From: JABMOW01 sp964409335
GTDB lineage: Bacteria; Fidelibacterota; Marinisomatia; SCGC-AAA003-L08; JACNLC01
DNA: 51,999 nt
Direction of reading: 5' to 3'
Assembly: GCA_964409335.1 (NCBI GenBank)
Contig: CAYPCW010000011.1
Span: 1 to 51,999, forward strand
Within the stretch, counting starts at the first letter, position 1. Every line of letters starts with the position of its first letter. Shown piece by piece: positions 1 to 9,502 of the stretch. Position numbers and translations under genes: made by a program. The notes under the pieces were generated by a model that did not search any database, was not told the origin of the DNA, and saw nothing but the letters and a program-made list of their open reading frames with translations.

Positions 1-1160
1 GAATAAAAGTCCACACCTGTTTTTTCAATTTCGTAATATCCGTTGCCGGTCACCAGATATGCCGTATTCCGGAATACCAGATTTTTACGAATGGGGATAA
101 ACGAATTAAACGAGAATATCTGTTGTAAAAAATCATCGGTAAAAGGGGACGTCCACGCCATTTTCCCCCGTCGCAATACGGGGTCGTTCACCATCTCCCT
201 TGAAATACCGTCCCACTGCAGGCGGCTGAGTTCTTTTCCCAAAAGGGCGCGAAATTGGTGAATGATACCCCGGGATTGATATTCAATTCCACCCAAAAAT
301 GAGTGTTGTTCCGATTGAGAATCCTGACGGTAGCCCTGGGATCGAAGAAATGTAAGGCGTCCCGTGTAATGGACTTTACCATCTGCGAGGGCATCGGAAA
401 AATATTGTACCCGGAATTTATGGGTTTGATATGAACCTGAACTCATGGATACCAAATATTTTTCGTCTGGATTTGAAATTCGGGTCACCACATTTACAGA
501 CCCACCAAAGGATGCGGCGCCGTACAAGCTGTTCCCGATTCCCCGCTGGATTTCCACAACAGAGGCATCGCTTAAAATATCACCATGGTCAACCCAGTAC
601 ACCTGGTGGCTTTCGTTATCATTAAGAGATACATTGTCCAGCATAACTGCGATCCGGCTTTGGTCAAATCCACGTATGGACAGGTATGAATATCCGGCGC
701 CGTTTCCGGATTCGCTGTACGCATACATACCCGGCTCTGCAGAAAGTATCATCGGTGCGTCTTCAGTTGAGTATCGGAGGGATATTTCCTCAGGCGTAAC
801 GGTGGAAAACGAAACCGGGGTGACACCGTCGATTGAACGATTGGCGAAAATGGTGATTTCCGGGAGTCCGATCTTTCGGGGGGTCAATTTAATAGTCCGG
901 TTCACAAGAGGTAAGCGGAGCTCAAGGGGATCGTAACCGATATGGCTGATTCTGATGGCGGTATCCTCTGAATTGACCACCAGGCTGAACCGTCCTTCAG
1001 AGTCAGACGTTGTACCGGCATCCACCGTGGTGATATTTACATCTTCAACAGGGAGACCAGTCGTCTTATCAATGATGGTACCGCTGATGGTTTGTGCGCC
1101 CCATAATGATTGGACGCCGATGAATAAAAATAATAGTCGAAGTGATATGTGGTGAAGCAT
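1..1160 (-). CDS. TonB-dependent outer-membrane receptor, probably for thiamin (5' part; runs off left edge)
   Basis: The minus-strand frame is open from an ATG at 1158-1160 to the window edge, giving about 386 residues, so the C-terminal beta-barrel is missing. A GGAGGA ribosome binding site (complement of 1168-1173) decides the start. Residues 1-22 form a signal peptide ending near LWGAQ. Residues about 23-95 are a carboxypeptidase-regulatory-like domain (ISGTIIDKTTGLPVEDVNI). A plug domain follows (YLSIRGFDQSRIAVMLDNV, then EIQRGIGNSLYGAASFGGSV), and then the first barrel strands. Such receptors import large or scarce substrates using TonB energy. The TPP riboswitch directly upstream makes thiamin or a precursor the likely substrate; that part is inference from regulation, known for similar receptors in Bacteroidetes. 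Family membership is clear. Confidence 0.9.
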   Translation of the reverse strand, partial: MLHHISLRLLFLFIGVQSLWGAQTISGTIIDKTTGLPVEDVNITTVDAGTTSDSEGRFSLVVNSEDTAIRISHIGYDPLELRLPLVNRTIKLTPRKIGLPEITIFANRSIDGVTPVSFSTVTPEEISLRYSTEDAPMILSAEPGMYAYSESGNGAGYSYLSIRGFDQSRIAVMLDNVSLNDNESHQVYWVDHGDILSDASVVEIQRGIGNSLYGAASFGGSVNVVTRISNPDEKYLVSMSSGSYQTHKFRVQYFSDALADGKVHYTGRLTFLRSQGYRQDSQSEQHSFLGGIEYQSRGIIHQFRALLGKELSRLQWDGISREMVNDPVLRRGKMAWTSPFTDDFLQQIFSFNSFIPIRKNLVFRNTAYLVTGNGYYEIEKTGVDFY

Positions 1161-1171
1161 GGTGTTTTCCT

Positions 1172-1268
1172 CCGCTAGCATCATCTAGATCAGGTTCAAG
1201 GGTATGTTCTCAGACATTCATCATCACATCATCACTGAAGATAATGTTATGAATGACACCCCTAACAG
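1172..1268 (-). promoter_or_regulatory. TPP riboswitch (THI element)
   Basis: Read on the minus strand, the segment starts with CUGUUAGGGGUG and ends with CUGAGA, ACCCUUGAACCUGAUCUAGA and UGAUGCUAGCGG. These match the conserved thiamin-pyrophosphate aptamer core (CUGAGA...ACCCUUUGAACCUGAUCUGG...AGCGGA). The closing helix P1 pairs CUGUUAG (complement of 1262-1268) with CUAGCGG (complement of 1172-1178), seven pairs including two G-U. The 3' strand of P1 runs straight into the GAGGA ribosome binding site of the TonB receptor. Ligand binding should therefore block translation initiation rather than act through a terminator, and none is visible. The aptamer call is strong; the mechanism is inferred. 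Confidence 0.93.
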
Positions 1269-1462
1269 GTAAATAAAATTAAATCAATTTGATGAGATCA
1301 ACCAAATTTCATGGTTTGGTGTTTCTGTCCGGGAATCAGGATGATGTGGTAAAGCCCGGTCCCAAATTCATTGCCTGTTATTGTACAGATTTATTGTAAT
1401 TTTAATGAGAACAAAGACAAATAATTTCATTTCTTCAGGAATATAATAACTGTTAAAAAAAG

Positions 1463-3244
1463 ATGAATATAAATAATAAGCTATCTCTCTGCATTGTGTT
1501 TTTAATGATTCCTTTTCTCATGGGAAAAGTGGGTTTGGGTAATGAATCAGAAAATACTTTAAAAAAGCAAATTAAAAATTCTGCTCCTTCCGAAGAGGCT
1601 TTTTTGGCGGTTCAGAAATTAGCAAAGCCGCATATCATAGAGTGTGATTGGTGGACGGCAAGTTACATTTTTGAAGACCACAAATACTTATTCCCTAAAA
1701 TGTCCCGTCGTTTTGAAAATATCATTGCAATGCTCACCCGTGGTGACGAAGGCTGGATTGTAGAAGTGATGAATGACCATATCAATACCATGCAATTTAA
1801 CGATTTTAGCCCCGTACCTTCTGCAGATGGGAAATATCTCTACTTTGCCAGTGACCGAACAGAGACAGGGTACGGAAAAGAGGATGTATTTATTTCAGAA
1901 ATAAGTGGCGGGGTATGGTTACCAGCAAAAAATATCTCCGGCAATATCAATACCGCTTCGTCTGAAGCCCCATCGTCGATCAGTCAGGATGGTCTGCAAC
2001 TGATCCTGTTTGGAAATTATGAGGGATCCAAAGGAAGAGGCGATCTTTTTGTTTCAGAATTTATTGATACGGTTTGGACGCCGGTGGTTCCTTTCCCGGT
2101 CGGTGTAAATACACGATATTTCGAAGGGGATGGAGTGTATTCTCCGGATGGAAGAGCCTTTTTCTTTACCTCTGACAGACCCGGAGGCATTGGAAAATAT
2201 CACAAGCGAGATGAGTTATTCAATGGCAGTTATTCGGGTAATCTGGATATTTATGTCATGGAACGAACGGAATTTGGTACCTGGAGTGAACCTGAAAATC
2301 TCGGAGAAATGGTGAACACTCCTTTTTGTGATCAGGATCCATTTATTACCCCTGACGGAAATACACTCTACTTTGCATCGGGAGGCCATTACGGCATTGG
2401 CGGATTGGATATTTTTAAATCAACCCGTATCGCAACAGACAGTTGGACACGGTGGAGTGAACCGGTCAATCTAGGTAAAGAGATCAATACGGTCTGGGAT
2501 GATTTCGGGTATAAATGGGATGCCTCCGGTGATTCTGCTTTTTTTACCATCGCAATAAACGGAAATATGAATATTTATACGGTGAAACATTCAAGTGTGC
2601 TGCTGCCACATATTGACCCTGTGAAAATCTACGGGATGATCACTGGCAAAGACAGTTCCAGGATTCATGCCGAGATAACGGTCACTTATGCCGATTCTGA
2701 TTCCATTGTTCAGCGGACATTTACCGATTCATTGTTCGGGGTATTCCATGTGATACTGGATGACAATAACCATTACGAATTATCGGTGAATAAACCGGGA
2801 TTTACGAAAGTCACCAAAACTCTGAATCTGGCAGATTACGAAGCGGGAGCATCCACTGCCCTGGACTTTGCCCTGACACGATTACCTGTGGTTATCCCTG
2901 ACTATGACATACCAAGTATTTTGTTTGACTTCAGAAAGTACGATATTCACCCCGGTCAATTTTATATTCTGGATGATCTGGCAGACTTTATTCGGAAATA
3001 TCCCCATAGCCGGTTTGAAATTGCTGGGCATACGGATAATATAGGATCGGACGGAACGAATCTGCTTCTGTCAAAAAAGCGGGTGGAAACGGTGTTATCC
3101 TATTTGGAGCAGCTGGGAATTTCGGAAGATCATTTTGTGGTGAATTATTTTGGGAGTCTAAACCCTGTCCAGCCGAATGATACCGAACAGGGTCGTCAAT
3201 ACAACCGGCGTGTGGATATCCTACAGACTAAATCCCCTCGATGA
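1463..3244 (+). CDS. OmpA-family protein with PD40 beta-propeller repeats
   Basis: 593 residues. The N-terminus is a signal peptide (SLCIVFLMIPFLMG). The middle contains several PD40/WD40-like repeats of the form 'S/T-x-DG-x-x-LYFASDR', near residues 120, 175, 230 and 295, which build a propeller. A carboxypeptidase-like beta-sandwich linker lies around 385-470. The C-terminal 110 residues are an OmpA peptidoglycan-binding domain (ILFDFRKYDIHPGQ; FEIAGHTDNIGSDGTN; YNRRVDI). Proteins of this layout are common in FCB bacteria and anchor the envelope to the cell wall; some belong to T9SS-associated complexes (PorE-like). It stands alone, with the riboswitch-controlled receptor diverging on its left. 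The exact role is unknown; the architecture is clear. Confidence 0.85.
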   Translation: MNINNKLSLCIVFLMIPFLMGKVGLGNESENTLKKQIKNSAPSEEAFLAVQKLAKPHIIECDWWTASYIFEDHKYLFPKMSRRFENIIAMLTRGDEGWIVEVMNDHINTMQFNDFSPVPSADGKYLYFASDRTETGYGKEDVFISEISGGVWLPAKNISGNINTASSEAPSSISQDGLQLILFGNYEGSKGRGDLFVSEFIDTVWTPVVPFPVGVNTRYFEGDGVYSPDGRAFFFTSDRPGGIGKYHKRDELFNGSYSGNLDIYVMERTEFGTWSEPENLGEMVNTPFCDQDPFITPDGNTLYFASGGHYGIGGLDIFKSTRIATDSWTRWSEPVNLGKEINTVWDDFGYKWDASGDSAFFTIAINGNMNIYTVKHSSVLLPHIDPVKIYGMITGKDSSRIHAEITVTYADSDSIVQRTFTDSLFGVFHVILDDNNHYELSVNKPGFTKVTKTLNLADYEAGASTALDFALTRLPVVIPDYDIPSILFDFRKYDIHPGQFYILDDLADFIRKYPHSRFEIAGHTDNIGSDGTNLLLSKKRVETVLSYLEQLGISEDHFVVNYFGSLNPVQPNDTEQGRQYNRRVDILQTKSPR

Positions 3245-3293
3245 TCATGGGTTCAGGGTGGGATACGATATTCAATATTCCTGTGATTAACGG

Positions 3294-4133
3294 CTAATAT
3301 TTAAAGAAATCAAATCGCGGCTGATTGATTATATTTATCATCTGCCGGTGAATGGGATCGTTGGTTGCCAGCACGCGGTTTCCATCAAAGGGTAATATTC
3401 CGCCCGTCCAGTCCGATGTTTTTCCACCGGCTTCACGCAGAATAAATTCGCCGGCACAAATATCCCATGGCTTCAGATGAAACTCCCAGAATCCATCAAA
3501 TCTGCCTGAAGCGACATAGCAGAGATCAAGGGAGGCTGCTCCCAATCTACGGACTCCCTGCGAACACCGGTAAAATGACTTAAACAACTCGAAATTTGCT
3601 TCCCATAATTCATCCTGTCGATAGGGAAAACCCGTCAGCAACAGACATTCTGCTAACACAGAGGTTGTGGAAACCCTTATCGGTCTGCCGTCCAGAAATG
3701 CACCCTGATTCAGACAGGCGGTGAAGCAGTTACGCTGCGCGGGATTATACACGACTCCCAAAACGGTGTGATCATGAAATTGCAGCCCGATAGATACGGC
3801 AAATTCCGGATATTGATGAACAAAGTTTGTGGTACCGTCGAGGGGATCGACCACCCAACAGTACTCTGAATCCGGCTGGAGAGATGAATTTTCTTCACTG
3901 AGGATAGAATGTTCCGGGAAATGTAATTTGATCTTCCGGGTAATAAATTCTTCAGCAGACAGATCAGCTTCAGTTACCAGGTCATTCCCGCCGGATTTTC
4001 CCCGGATGTGTGTTAACCGCCCCAGATGATCCATTAATATTTGTCCTGCGCCCCGTGCAGTATCTTCGGCAAAAGATGCGAATGGCTGCCAATCTATTTT
4101 CAGCATATTCAAAGGATTATCTATCAGCTTCAC
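3294..4133 (-). CDS. suhB: inositol monophosphatase family protein (SuhB-like)
   Basis: 279 residues. The Mg2+-dependent phosphatase signatures are all present: the EE of LSEENS, WVVDPLDGTTNFVHQYPEF (metal ligands D-x-L-D-G-T), and WDICAGEFILREAGG near the C-terminus. It hydrolyses inositol-1-phosphate or a similar sugar phosphate; members of this family also include histidinol phosphatases and CysQ-like enzymes, which I cannot separate here. The GTG start at 4131-4133 overlaps the end of the upstream symporter gene by 17 bases, so the two are probably co-transcribed and translationally coupled. An internal ATG at residue 10 is an alternative start but lacks an obvious ribosome binding site. 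Confidence 0.87.
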   Translation of the reverse strand: MKLIDNPLNMLKIDWQPFASFAEDTARGAGQILMDHLGRLTHIRGKSGGNDLVTEADLSAEEFITRKIKLHFPEHSILSEENSSLQPDSEYCWVVDPLDGTTNFVHQYPEFAVSIGLQFHDHTVLGVVYNPAQRNCFTACLNQGAFLDGRPIRVSTTSVLAECLLLTGFPYRQDELWEANFELFKSFYRCSQGVRRLGAASLDLCYVASGRFDGFWEFHLKPWDICAGEFILREAGGKTSDWTGGILPFDGNRVLATNDPIHRQMINIINQPRFDFFKY

Positions 4134-5733
4134 CCGCCTGTTGTTCCTTCCATGTAGGATGTTTGGTAGAGAAATAGGTTCTCTGCATTTTTAAGAGTGT
4201 CGTTGATAACATGATAATGGCAAAGAGATTAGGGAACGTCATGAACCCTAATGCCGCATCGCCGAAGGCCCAAACGGCTTCCAATTGTGCGATGGAGCCG
4301 GCAAACACGAACACCACAAAAATCCATCGGTACACCAGAATGGCTTTTTGTCCGAACAAATAATCTGCAGAACGGTCACCATAAAAGGACCAGCTGATTG
4401 CTGTGGATACAGCGAACAATAATACGGATAGGGTCACTATTTTATCTCCAAATCCAAACAACCAACTCAATCCTTCCTTAAAAGCAAAAGAAGTCAACAG
4501 ACTGCTGTTTAATAATTCTCCGGTGAAATGCGGGTCAATCCGGCTGACGTAAAATTCAGTATGCATCCAGGCGCCGGTAGTGAGAATTACCAGTCCCGTA
4601 AGGGTACAAATAATGATGGTATCGATGAACGGACCCAACATTGAGACGGAACCTTCCCGCACAGCATATTTTGTTTTGGCAGTTGAATGTGCAATGGCAG
4701 CGCTTCCCTGACCGGCCTCGTTTGAATACAACCCTCGCTTGATTCCCCATAACATGGTGTTCATAAAAATGAGAAATGCGCCGCCGCCCACACCGGCGAT
4801 TTCCGCAGGCGGATTAAATGCCATTTTAAAAATCAAAGAGAAACTGCTACCGATAGCAGGCAGGTTTGCCAGGAGAATGAGTCCTGCGGCTGATACATAA
4901 ATGATTGCCATGATCGGAGCCAGAAATCCCGTCACTCTCCCGATTCTTCGGATACCACCGATGATCACCATACCCACAATCGTCGCCAAGACCAGACCAT
5001 TGATCACCTGCTGAACCGATAATTCGAATCCCTGCCATATAAGATGTTTGGCGGTTAATAAATGTGTGGATCCCACCAATTGGATGACTTCAGAATAGAT
5101 TTGATCCGAGACGGTAAATGCCTGTATAGCATTCCCGGTAGCGAAGGAACAGATGATCGCAAAAACGGCAAAGGTTACCGCAAGCCACCGCCATTTTTTC
5201 CCCATTCCGTGTTCGATCGTGTACATTGGACCGCCTGCCGTGAATCCGTCAGGATCGATTTCCCGGTATTTCAGAGAAAGCGTACTTTCGGCAAATTTGA
5301 GAGTAGTACCGAAAAATGCCGTGATCCACATCCAGAAAATTGCCCCGGGACCCCCGTAATAAATGGCAGTCGCTACGCCGGCTATATTGCCGATGCCCAC
5401 GGTAGCTGATAACGCAGTGGTCAATGCTCTGAAGTGACTCAGATCACCTTCATCCGCGGGATTATCATAAATTCCACGGGTCACCTTTACGCCATGCCAG
5501 AAGTACCGGATCTGAGGGAATCCCAATTTAATAGTGGCAAATATTCCCGTACCGACTAAGGCAATGATCATCAGTGGGATAGACCCCAGGGGCAATTTTT
5601 CCGAAGGGAAATGTTTAAAGAATTCGAAATTTCCGGGGAATGACCAGACTGCATCATAGAAAGGTGATCCCCAAAAAATTAAAATGAAAAAAATGATACC
5701 GAATGTGATGATTCCGGCGGTGGACTTTTTCAT
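4117..5733 (-). CDS. sodium:alanine symporter family (AGCS) amino-acid transporter
   Basis: 538 residues with about 10-11 hydrophobic segments. Family signatures include ALSATVGIGNIAGVATAIYY, the segment FGTTLKFAESTLSLKYRE, and GIKRGLYSNEAGQGSAAIAH, the conserved AGCS motif that includes the substrate site. It imports alanine, glycine or a similar amino acid with Na+ (or H+) across the inner membrane. Coupling to Na+ would suit the sodium-based energetics encoded downstream (nqr, nhaD), but the ion cannot be read from the sequence with confidence. It is the first gene of a two-gene minus-strand unit with the inositol-phosphatase-like gene. Confidence 0.92.
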   Translation of the reverse strand: MKKSTAGIITFGIIFFILIFWGSPFYDAVWSFPGNFEFFKHFPSEKLPLGSIPLMIIALVGTGIFATIKLGFPQIRYFWHGVKVTRGIYDNPADEGDLSHFRALTTALSATVGIGNIAGVATAIYYGGPGAIFWMWITAFFGTTLKFAESTLSLKYREIDPDGFTAGGPMYTIEHGMGKKWRWLAVTFAVFAIICSFATGNAIQAFTVSDQIYSEVIQLVGSTHLLTAKHLIWQGFELSVQQVINGLVLATIVGMVIIGGIRRIGRVTGFLAPIMAIIYVSAAGLILLANLPAIGSSFSLIFKMAFNPPAEIAGVGGGAFLIFMNTMLWGIKRGLYSNEAGQGSAAIAHSTAKTKYAVREGSVSMLGPFIDTIIICTLTGLVILTTGAWMHTEFYVSRIDPHFTGELLNSSLLTSFAFKEGLSWLFGFGDKIVTLSVLLFAVSTAISWSFYGDRSADYLFGQKAILVYRWIFVVFVFAGSIAQLEAVWAFGDAALGFMTFPNLFAIIMLSTTLLKMQRTYFSTKHPTWKEQQAGEADR

Positions 5734-5968
5734 AGCAATCCTACATTTGTTGTGAAATATTGGGGCAATTCTAAGCGTTTTGCAAAGGTACCGCCAAATG
5801 TGAATTTATATACACGAAGGAAGTCCAGACAGCCTGCGACGGCTCTCTCAACCTCAAAATATTTGCATGAGTTTTGACGGATTACTCAAACCTCCCGTCA
5901 GATTAGAGATAAATTTTGAAGCCGGCTTTACACATTTTGTCATTCATACATCATTAAAAAAGGATCCT

Positions 5969-6574
5969 ATGTCAATTATATCTGCCACTCTTTTATTATT
6001 TTTAGTGATGGACCCAATGGGGAATATCCCTCTGTTTATATCTACTCTGAAGAATACCAACCCTGCGCGGCAACAGAGAATCATCCGGCGAGAATTACTG
6101 ATCGCCCTGTTTGTCCTTGTGATCTTTATGTTCGCCGGAAAATTCATCATGCAGGCGCTTCAAATTTCCGATATACCACTTTCAATTTCGGGAGGGATCA
6201 TCTTGTTTATCATCGCCATTCGGATGATCTTCCCCAATCGTATGGGGGATAAGCAATATCCTGATCTTGAAACCGAACCGCTTATCGTCCCATTGGCCAT
6301 CCCGTTGATCGCGGGTCCCTCTGCGCTCGCTTCCGTGATGCTGCTCATGAGCCAGGATGCCTCCCGGTGGATGGAATGGCTAATTGCCCTCATCCTGGCA
6401 TGGACGATGTCGGGGATTATCCTTCTGTCCTCATCGGTCCTCAGCAAACTCCTCGGCGTCCGGGGACTCATCGCCCTGGAACGTCTGATGGGGATGATAC
6501 TCACGACGGTGGCTGTACAGATGATTTTAACCGGGATTCATAAATTTTTACAATCCCCAGCCCCCCTTTTTTAA
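5969..6574 (+). CDS. MarC family integral membrane protein (UPF0056)
   Basis: 201 residues counted from the ATG at 5969, which is preceded by AAAAAGGA (5957-5964). The open frame extends upstream to 5867, but those 34 residues are hydrophilic and unlike the family. About six membrane helices are visible. Family motifs are LVMDPMGNIPLFIS near the N-terminus and PLAIPLIAGPSALASVMLL in the middle. MarC proteins were once linked to antibiotic resistance, a role later withdrawn, so the function is unknown; a transport role is only a guess. It is divergent from the AGCS symporter gene, and the 235 bases between the two start codons should hold both promoters. Confidence 0.88.
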   Translation: MSIISATLLLFLVMDPMGNIPLFISTLKNTNPARQQRIIRRELLIALFVLVIFMFAGKFIMQALQISDIPLSISGGIILFIIAIRMIFPNRMGDKQYPDLETEPLIVPLAIPLIAGPSALASVMLLMSQDASRWMEWLIALILAWTMSGIILLSSSVLSKLLGVRGLIALERLMGMILTTVAVQMILTGIHKFLQSPAPLF

Positions 6575-6899
6575 ACGGGATTAAAAGAACCCAAAGAAAA
6601 TTTATCCGCATTGTCAGGGTTTACCCGGCTGCGTTTGACGACCCTGATTACCAGATTCCCCCCGGCAAATCCTAATATTCCTGCATATTATCTATCTTAC
6701 TTGTCATTCAATCTTCTCCCGTACAACTTCATTCCAATCTATCCGTGCTTTTTGATAGATGCCGAACCCACCGAAGCGGTGAATGATCCCATTTTGCGAT
6801 CACGCCGCTTAACTGACTAAAATTGGAGTTTCAGGTCTTTATTCTTGGATGGTGAAAAGCGAACAGAATAAATTTGACGCCTGAAAAATATATGATTTT
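6575..6899 (+). other. intergenic region upstream of nuoA
   Basis: About 325 bases without a convincing gene. A 69-codon open frame (6611-6820) has no ribosome binding site and no recognisable features, so I leave it out. An imperfect inverted repeat, AAGCGG...CCGCTT with inner TGATC/GATCA, spans 6774-6810 and could be a terminator remnant or an operator. The complex I promoter presumably lies between 6810 and 6899, but I cannot assign a -35/-10 pair safely. Confidence 0.5.
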
Positions 6900-7316
6900 A
6901 TGTATCAAAACTTTGCACCCATAGTCATCTTCATCCTGGTAGGGCTGGTATTAGCCGGCGTTCCCTTTTTCCTTCAATCTATTGTGTCACCAAAATTTAA
7001 TAAAAAGGGAGAGAAGCTCATTTCTTACGAATGTGGCGAAGTTCCCGAGGGAGACGCATGGATAAAATTTAACATTCGATTTTACGTTATTGCTCTGGTG
7101 TTTGTCATTTTTGATGTTGAGGTGATTTTTTTATATCCCTGGGCGGTAGTATTCAAAGATCTTGGGATGGTAGCCTTCGTTGAAATGATGGTATTTCTTT
7201 TGATTCTAGTTACCGGATTTGCATATGTCTGGGTTAAAGAAGATCTGAACTGGGTGAAGATCAGAGTGAAATATGGCCGGGGCAGATATGCCGGGTTGGC
7301 AGCGAAGGTAGAATAA
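6900..7316 (+). CDS. nuoA: NADH-quinone oxidoreductase subunit A
   Basis: 138 residues with three membrane helices. The conserved loop ISYECGEVPEGDAWIKFNIR and the following FVIFDVEVIFLYPWAV are diagnostic of NuoA/ND3, a small membrane subunit at the junction of the hydrophilic and proton-pumping arms. It is the first gene of the nuoABCDHIJKLMN operon, and nuoB starts four bases after its stop codon. No strong ribosome binding site precedes the ATG. Confidence 0.95.
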   Translation: MYQNFAPIVIFILVGLVLAGVPFFLQSIVSPKFNKKGEKLISYECGEVPEGDAWIKFNIRFYVIALVFVIFDVEVIFLYPWAVVFKDLGMVAFVEMMVFLLILVTGFAYVWVKEDLNWVKIRVKYGRGRYAGLAAKVE

Positions 7317-7320
7317 TCGC

Positions 7321-7821
7321 ATGGAACTCACACTTCTGAACAAATTTGATCAGGACAATATTATTATGGGTAAGCTGGACGAGTTAATCAACTGGTCCCG
7401 CGCAAATTCTCAATGGTATTTCCAATTTGGACTGGCGTGTTGCGCCATTGAAATGATGGCCGCCGCGGCGCCTCGTCATGATCTGGAACGGTTTGGGGCA
7501 ATGCCCCGTGCGACACCCCGTCAATCGGATGTGATGATCGTTGCGGGAACGGTTTCGCTAAAAATGGCAGAACGGGTAAAACGGCTTTACGAACAAATGG
7601 CTGACCCTAAATATGTGATCTCAATGGGGAGTTGTTCAAATAGCGGCGGTCCCTATTGGCAATACGGATACCATGTCTTAAAGGGGGTTGATCAGATTAT
7701 CCCGGTTGACATTTATGTTCCCGGGTGTCCGCCACGACCGGAAGCTCTGTTGCAGGGGTTGCTTGAATTGCGAAAAAAAATCCGGGAAGAAACCCCCCTC
7801 CGTAAAACTGTCAATGAATGA
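7321..7821 (+). CDS. nuoB: NADH-quinone oxidoreductase subunit B
   Basis: 166 residues. NuoB/PSST carries the terminal iron-sulfur cluster N2 that hands electrons to quinone. The cluster cysteines are visible: the CC pair in FGLACCAIEMM, the Cys of ISMGSCSNSGGPYW, and the Cys of VDIYVPGCPPRPEALL. Length is normal for the family. A 53-base gap separates it from nuoC. Confidence 0.96.
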   Translation: MELTLLNKFDQDNIIMGKLDELINWSRANSQWYFQFGLACCAIEMMAAAAPRHDLERFGAMPRATPRQSDVMIVAGTVSLKMAERVKRLYEQMADPKYVISMGSCSNSGGPYWQYGYHVLKGVDQIIPVDIYVPGCPPRPEALLQGLLELRKKIREETPLRKTVNE

Positions 7822-7874
7822 AGTTTTTAATCACAACACTTCACGTATTATCATTTTAACCCATTTATAATTCT

Positions 7875-8363
7875 ATGGAATTTTCTCAAATTAAAAAAGT
7901 GCTTGATATCCGGTGTTCCGGGTTATTTGAAGCAGAAATCGATCGTCACACTATCCGGGTATTACCCGAAAATTGGCTAACCGTCGCCAAAGTACTGAAA
8001 GCCGATGCCGATCTCACTTTTGACAGTCTCATGTGTCTCAGTGGGTTTGATCTGGGAGATTCGGACATGCTTGGGATTGCCTGCCATTTTTATTCCATGG
8101 ACAAAGGACACATGTTGGAAGTCATCATCGAGACCCCGAAAAAAAATCCCACGATTCCATCCATTGCTAACATTTGGCGGACGGCTGACTGGCATGAACG
8201 GGAGGTTTACGATCTTTACGGTATAATATTTGAGGGACATCCTGACTTAAAACGGATCCTGCTGCCGGATGACTGGGAGGGACACCCGCTTCGAAAAGAT
8301 TATGTCCAGGCAGAGACCTACCATGGAATAACCATCAAAAAAGACAAAACCTATTGGGAATGA
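7875..8363 (+). CDS. nuoC: NADH-quinone oxidoreductase subunit C (30 kDa)
   Basis: 162 residues. The 30-kDa subunit signature is present: WRTADWHEREVYDLYGIIFEG followed by HPDLKRILLPDDWEGHPLRKDY. NuoC is a structural subunit of the connecting module. It is a separate gene here, not fused to nuoD as in E. coli. The stop codon overlaps the nuoD start (ATGA), which supports translational coupling. Confidence 0.95.
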   Translation: MEFSQIKKVLDIRCSGLFEAEIDRHTIRVLPENWLTVAKVLKADADLTFDSLMCLSGFDLGDSDMLGIACHFYSMDKGHMLEVIIETPKKNPTIPSIANIWRTADWHEREVYDLYGIIFEGHPDLKRILLPDDWEGHPLRKDYVQAETYHGITIKKDKTYWE

Positions 8364-9502
8364 ATACTAAAACGCACATCGATCAAAGTTTGATCAAAAC
8401 GGATGAGATGGTTCTGAACATGGGTCCCCAGCATCCCAGTACCCATGGAGTTCTTCGGTTGAAAATTCACACAGACGGCGAAATTGTCCGTAAAATTGAA
8501 CCCATTATCGGGTACCTCCATCGGTGTTTTGAAAAACATTGCGAGAATCTGGGATACGAACAGATCGTTCCGTTTACTGATCGATGCGATTATATTGCCT
8601 CCATGCACATGAACCATGGATATGCGCTGGCATTGGAACGTCTGATGGGTATTGAATTACCCCCGCGGGTAGAATATATCCGGGTGATCGTCGGGGAACT
8701 ACAGCGGATCGCCAGTCATCTGGTTGCTCTGGGTACCTTTGGGCTGGATATCGGCGCCATTACTCCCTTTACTTGGATGATCCGGGACAGAGAGCGGGTC
8801 CTCGACTTGTTTGAATATTTGTGCGGCGCCCGTCTGCTTTATAATTATATCTGGGTGGGGGGAGTCTCCCACGATCTGCCTGAAAAATTTATTCGCCGGA
8901 CGAAGGAATTTCTAGATTATTTTACTCCGCAAATTGATGAATTTGACCAACTCCTTACCTTTAATAAAATATTCATTGAACGGACTGCCGATGTGGGTAT
9001 CTTACCACCGGATGTAGCAGTGAATTATGGAGTTACGGGACCGAGTCTTCGAGGATCAGGCGTAAATTGGGATCTGCGGAAAAATGACAGTTATTCCGTA
9101 TATCCCGATCTTGAATTTGACATCCCGGTGGGAACAGGACAAATGGGGAGTGTGGGCGACTGCTGGGACCGTTACTACGTTCGTATGTTAGAAATACGTG
9201 AAAGTATCAGGATCATTAATCAGGCGCTGAAAGCCATCCCGGCCGGTGACGTTCACGCTGCGATTCCGAAAAAAGTCCGGCCCCCCAAAGGATCTGTCTA
9301 CTCTCGCTTCGAGACCGCCCGCGGAGAACTGGGATATTATATCATCAGTGACGGAAAGAATATTCCGGTTCGCCTGAAAATGCGATCACCGGCTTTTTGT
9401 AATTTATCTGTGATCAGTGAGATTGCCGAGGGATGGATGATCTCCGACATCATTGCAATATTAGGCAGTCTGGATATCGTATTGGGGGAAATTGACCGAT
9501 GA
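8360..9502 (+). CDS. nuoD: NADH-quinone oxidoreductase subunit D (49 kDa)
   Basis: 380 residues from the ATG at 8360, which overlaps the nuoC stop codon as ATGA. A TTG two codons earlier is possible but less likely. NuoD/49-kDa lines the quinone site with NuoB. Recognisable stretches are NMGPQHPSTHGVLRLKIHTDG, HRCFEKHCENLGYEQIVPFTDR, YGVTGPSLRGSGVNWDLRK and PVGTGQMGSVGDCWDRYYVR. The C-terminal Asp is in the usual '...DIVLGEIDR' ending, so the subunit is full length. Confidence 0.96.
   Translation: MNTKTHIDQSLIKTDEMVLNMGPQHPSTHGVLRLKIHTDGEIVRKIEPIIGYLHRCFEKHCENLGYEQIVPFTDRCDYIASMHMNHGYALALERLMGIELPPRVEYIRVIVGELQRIASHLVALGTFGLDIGAITPFTWMIRDRERVLDLFEYLCGARLLYNYIWVGGVSHDLPEKFIRRTKEFLDYFTPQIDEFDQLLTFNKIFIERTADVGILPPDVAVNYGVTGPSLRGSGVNWDLRKNDSYSVYPDLEFDIPVGTGQMGSVGDCWDRYYVRMLEIRESIRIINQALKAIPAGDVHAAIPKKVRPPKGSVYSRFETARGELGYYIISDGKNIPVRLKMRSPAFCNLSVISEIAEGWMISDIIAILGSLDIVLGEIDR

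Noticed and set aside
43..1155. Plus-strand frames over the left edge
   Set aside because: They are shadows of the minus-strand TonB receptor, which has full domain support and a good start.
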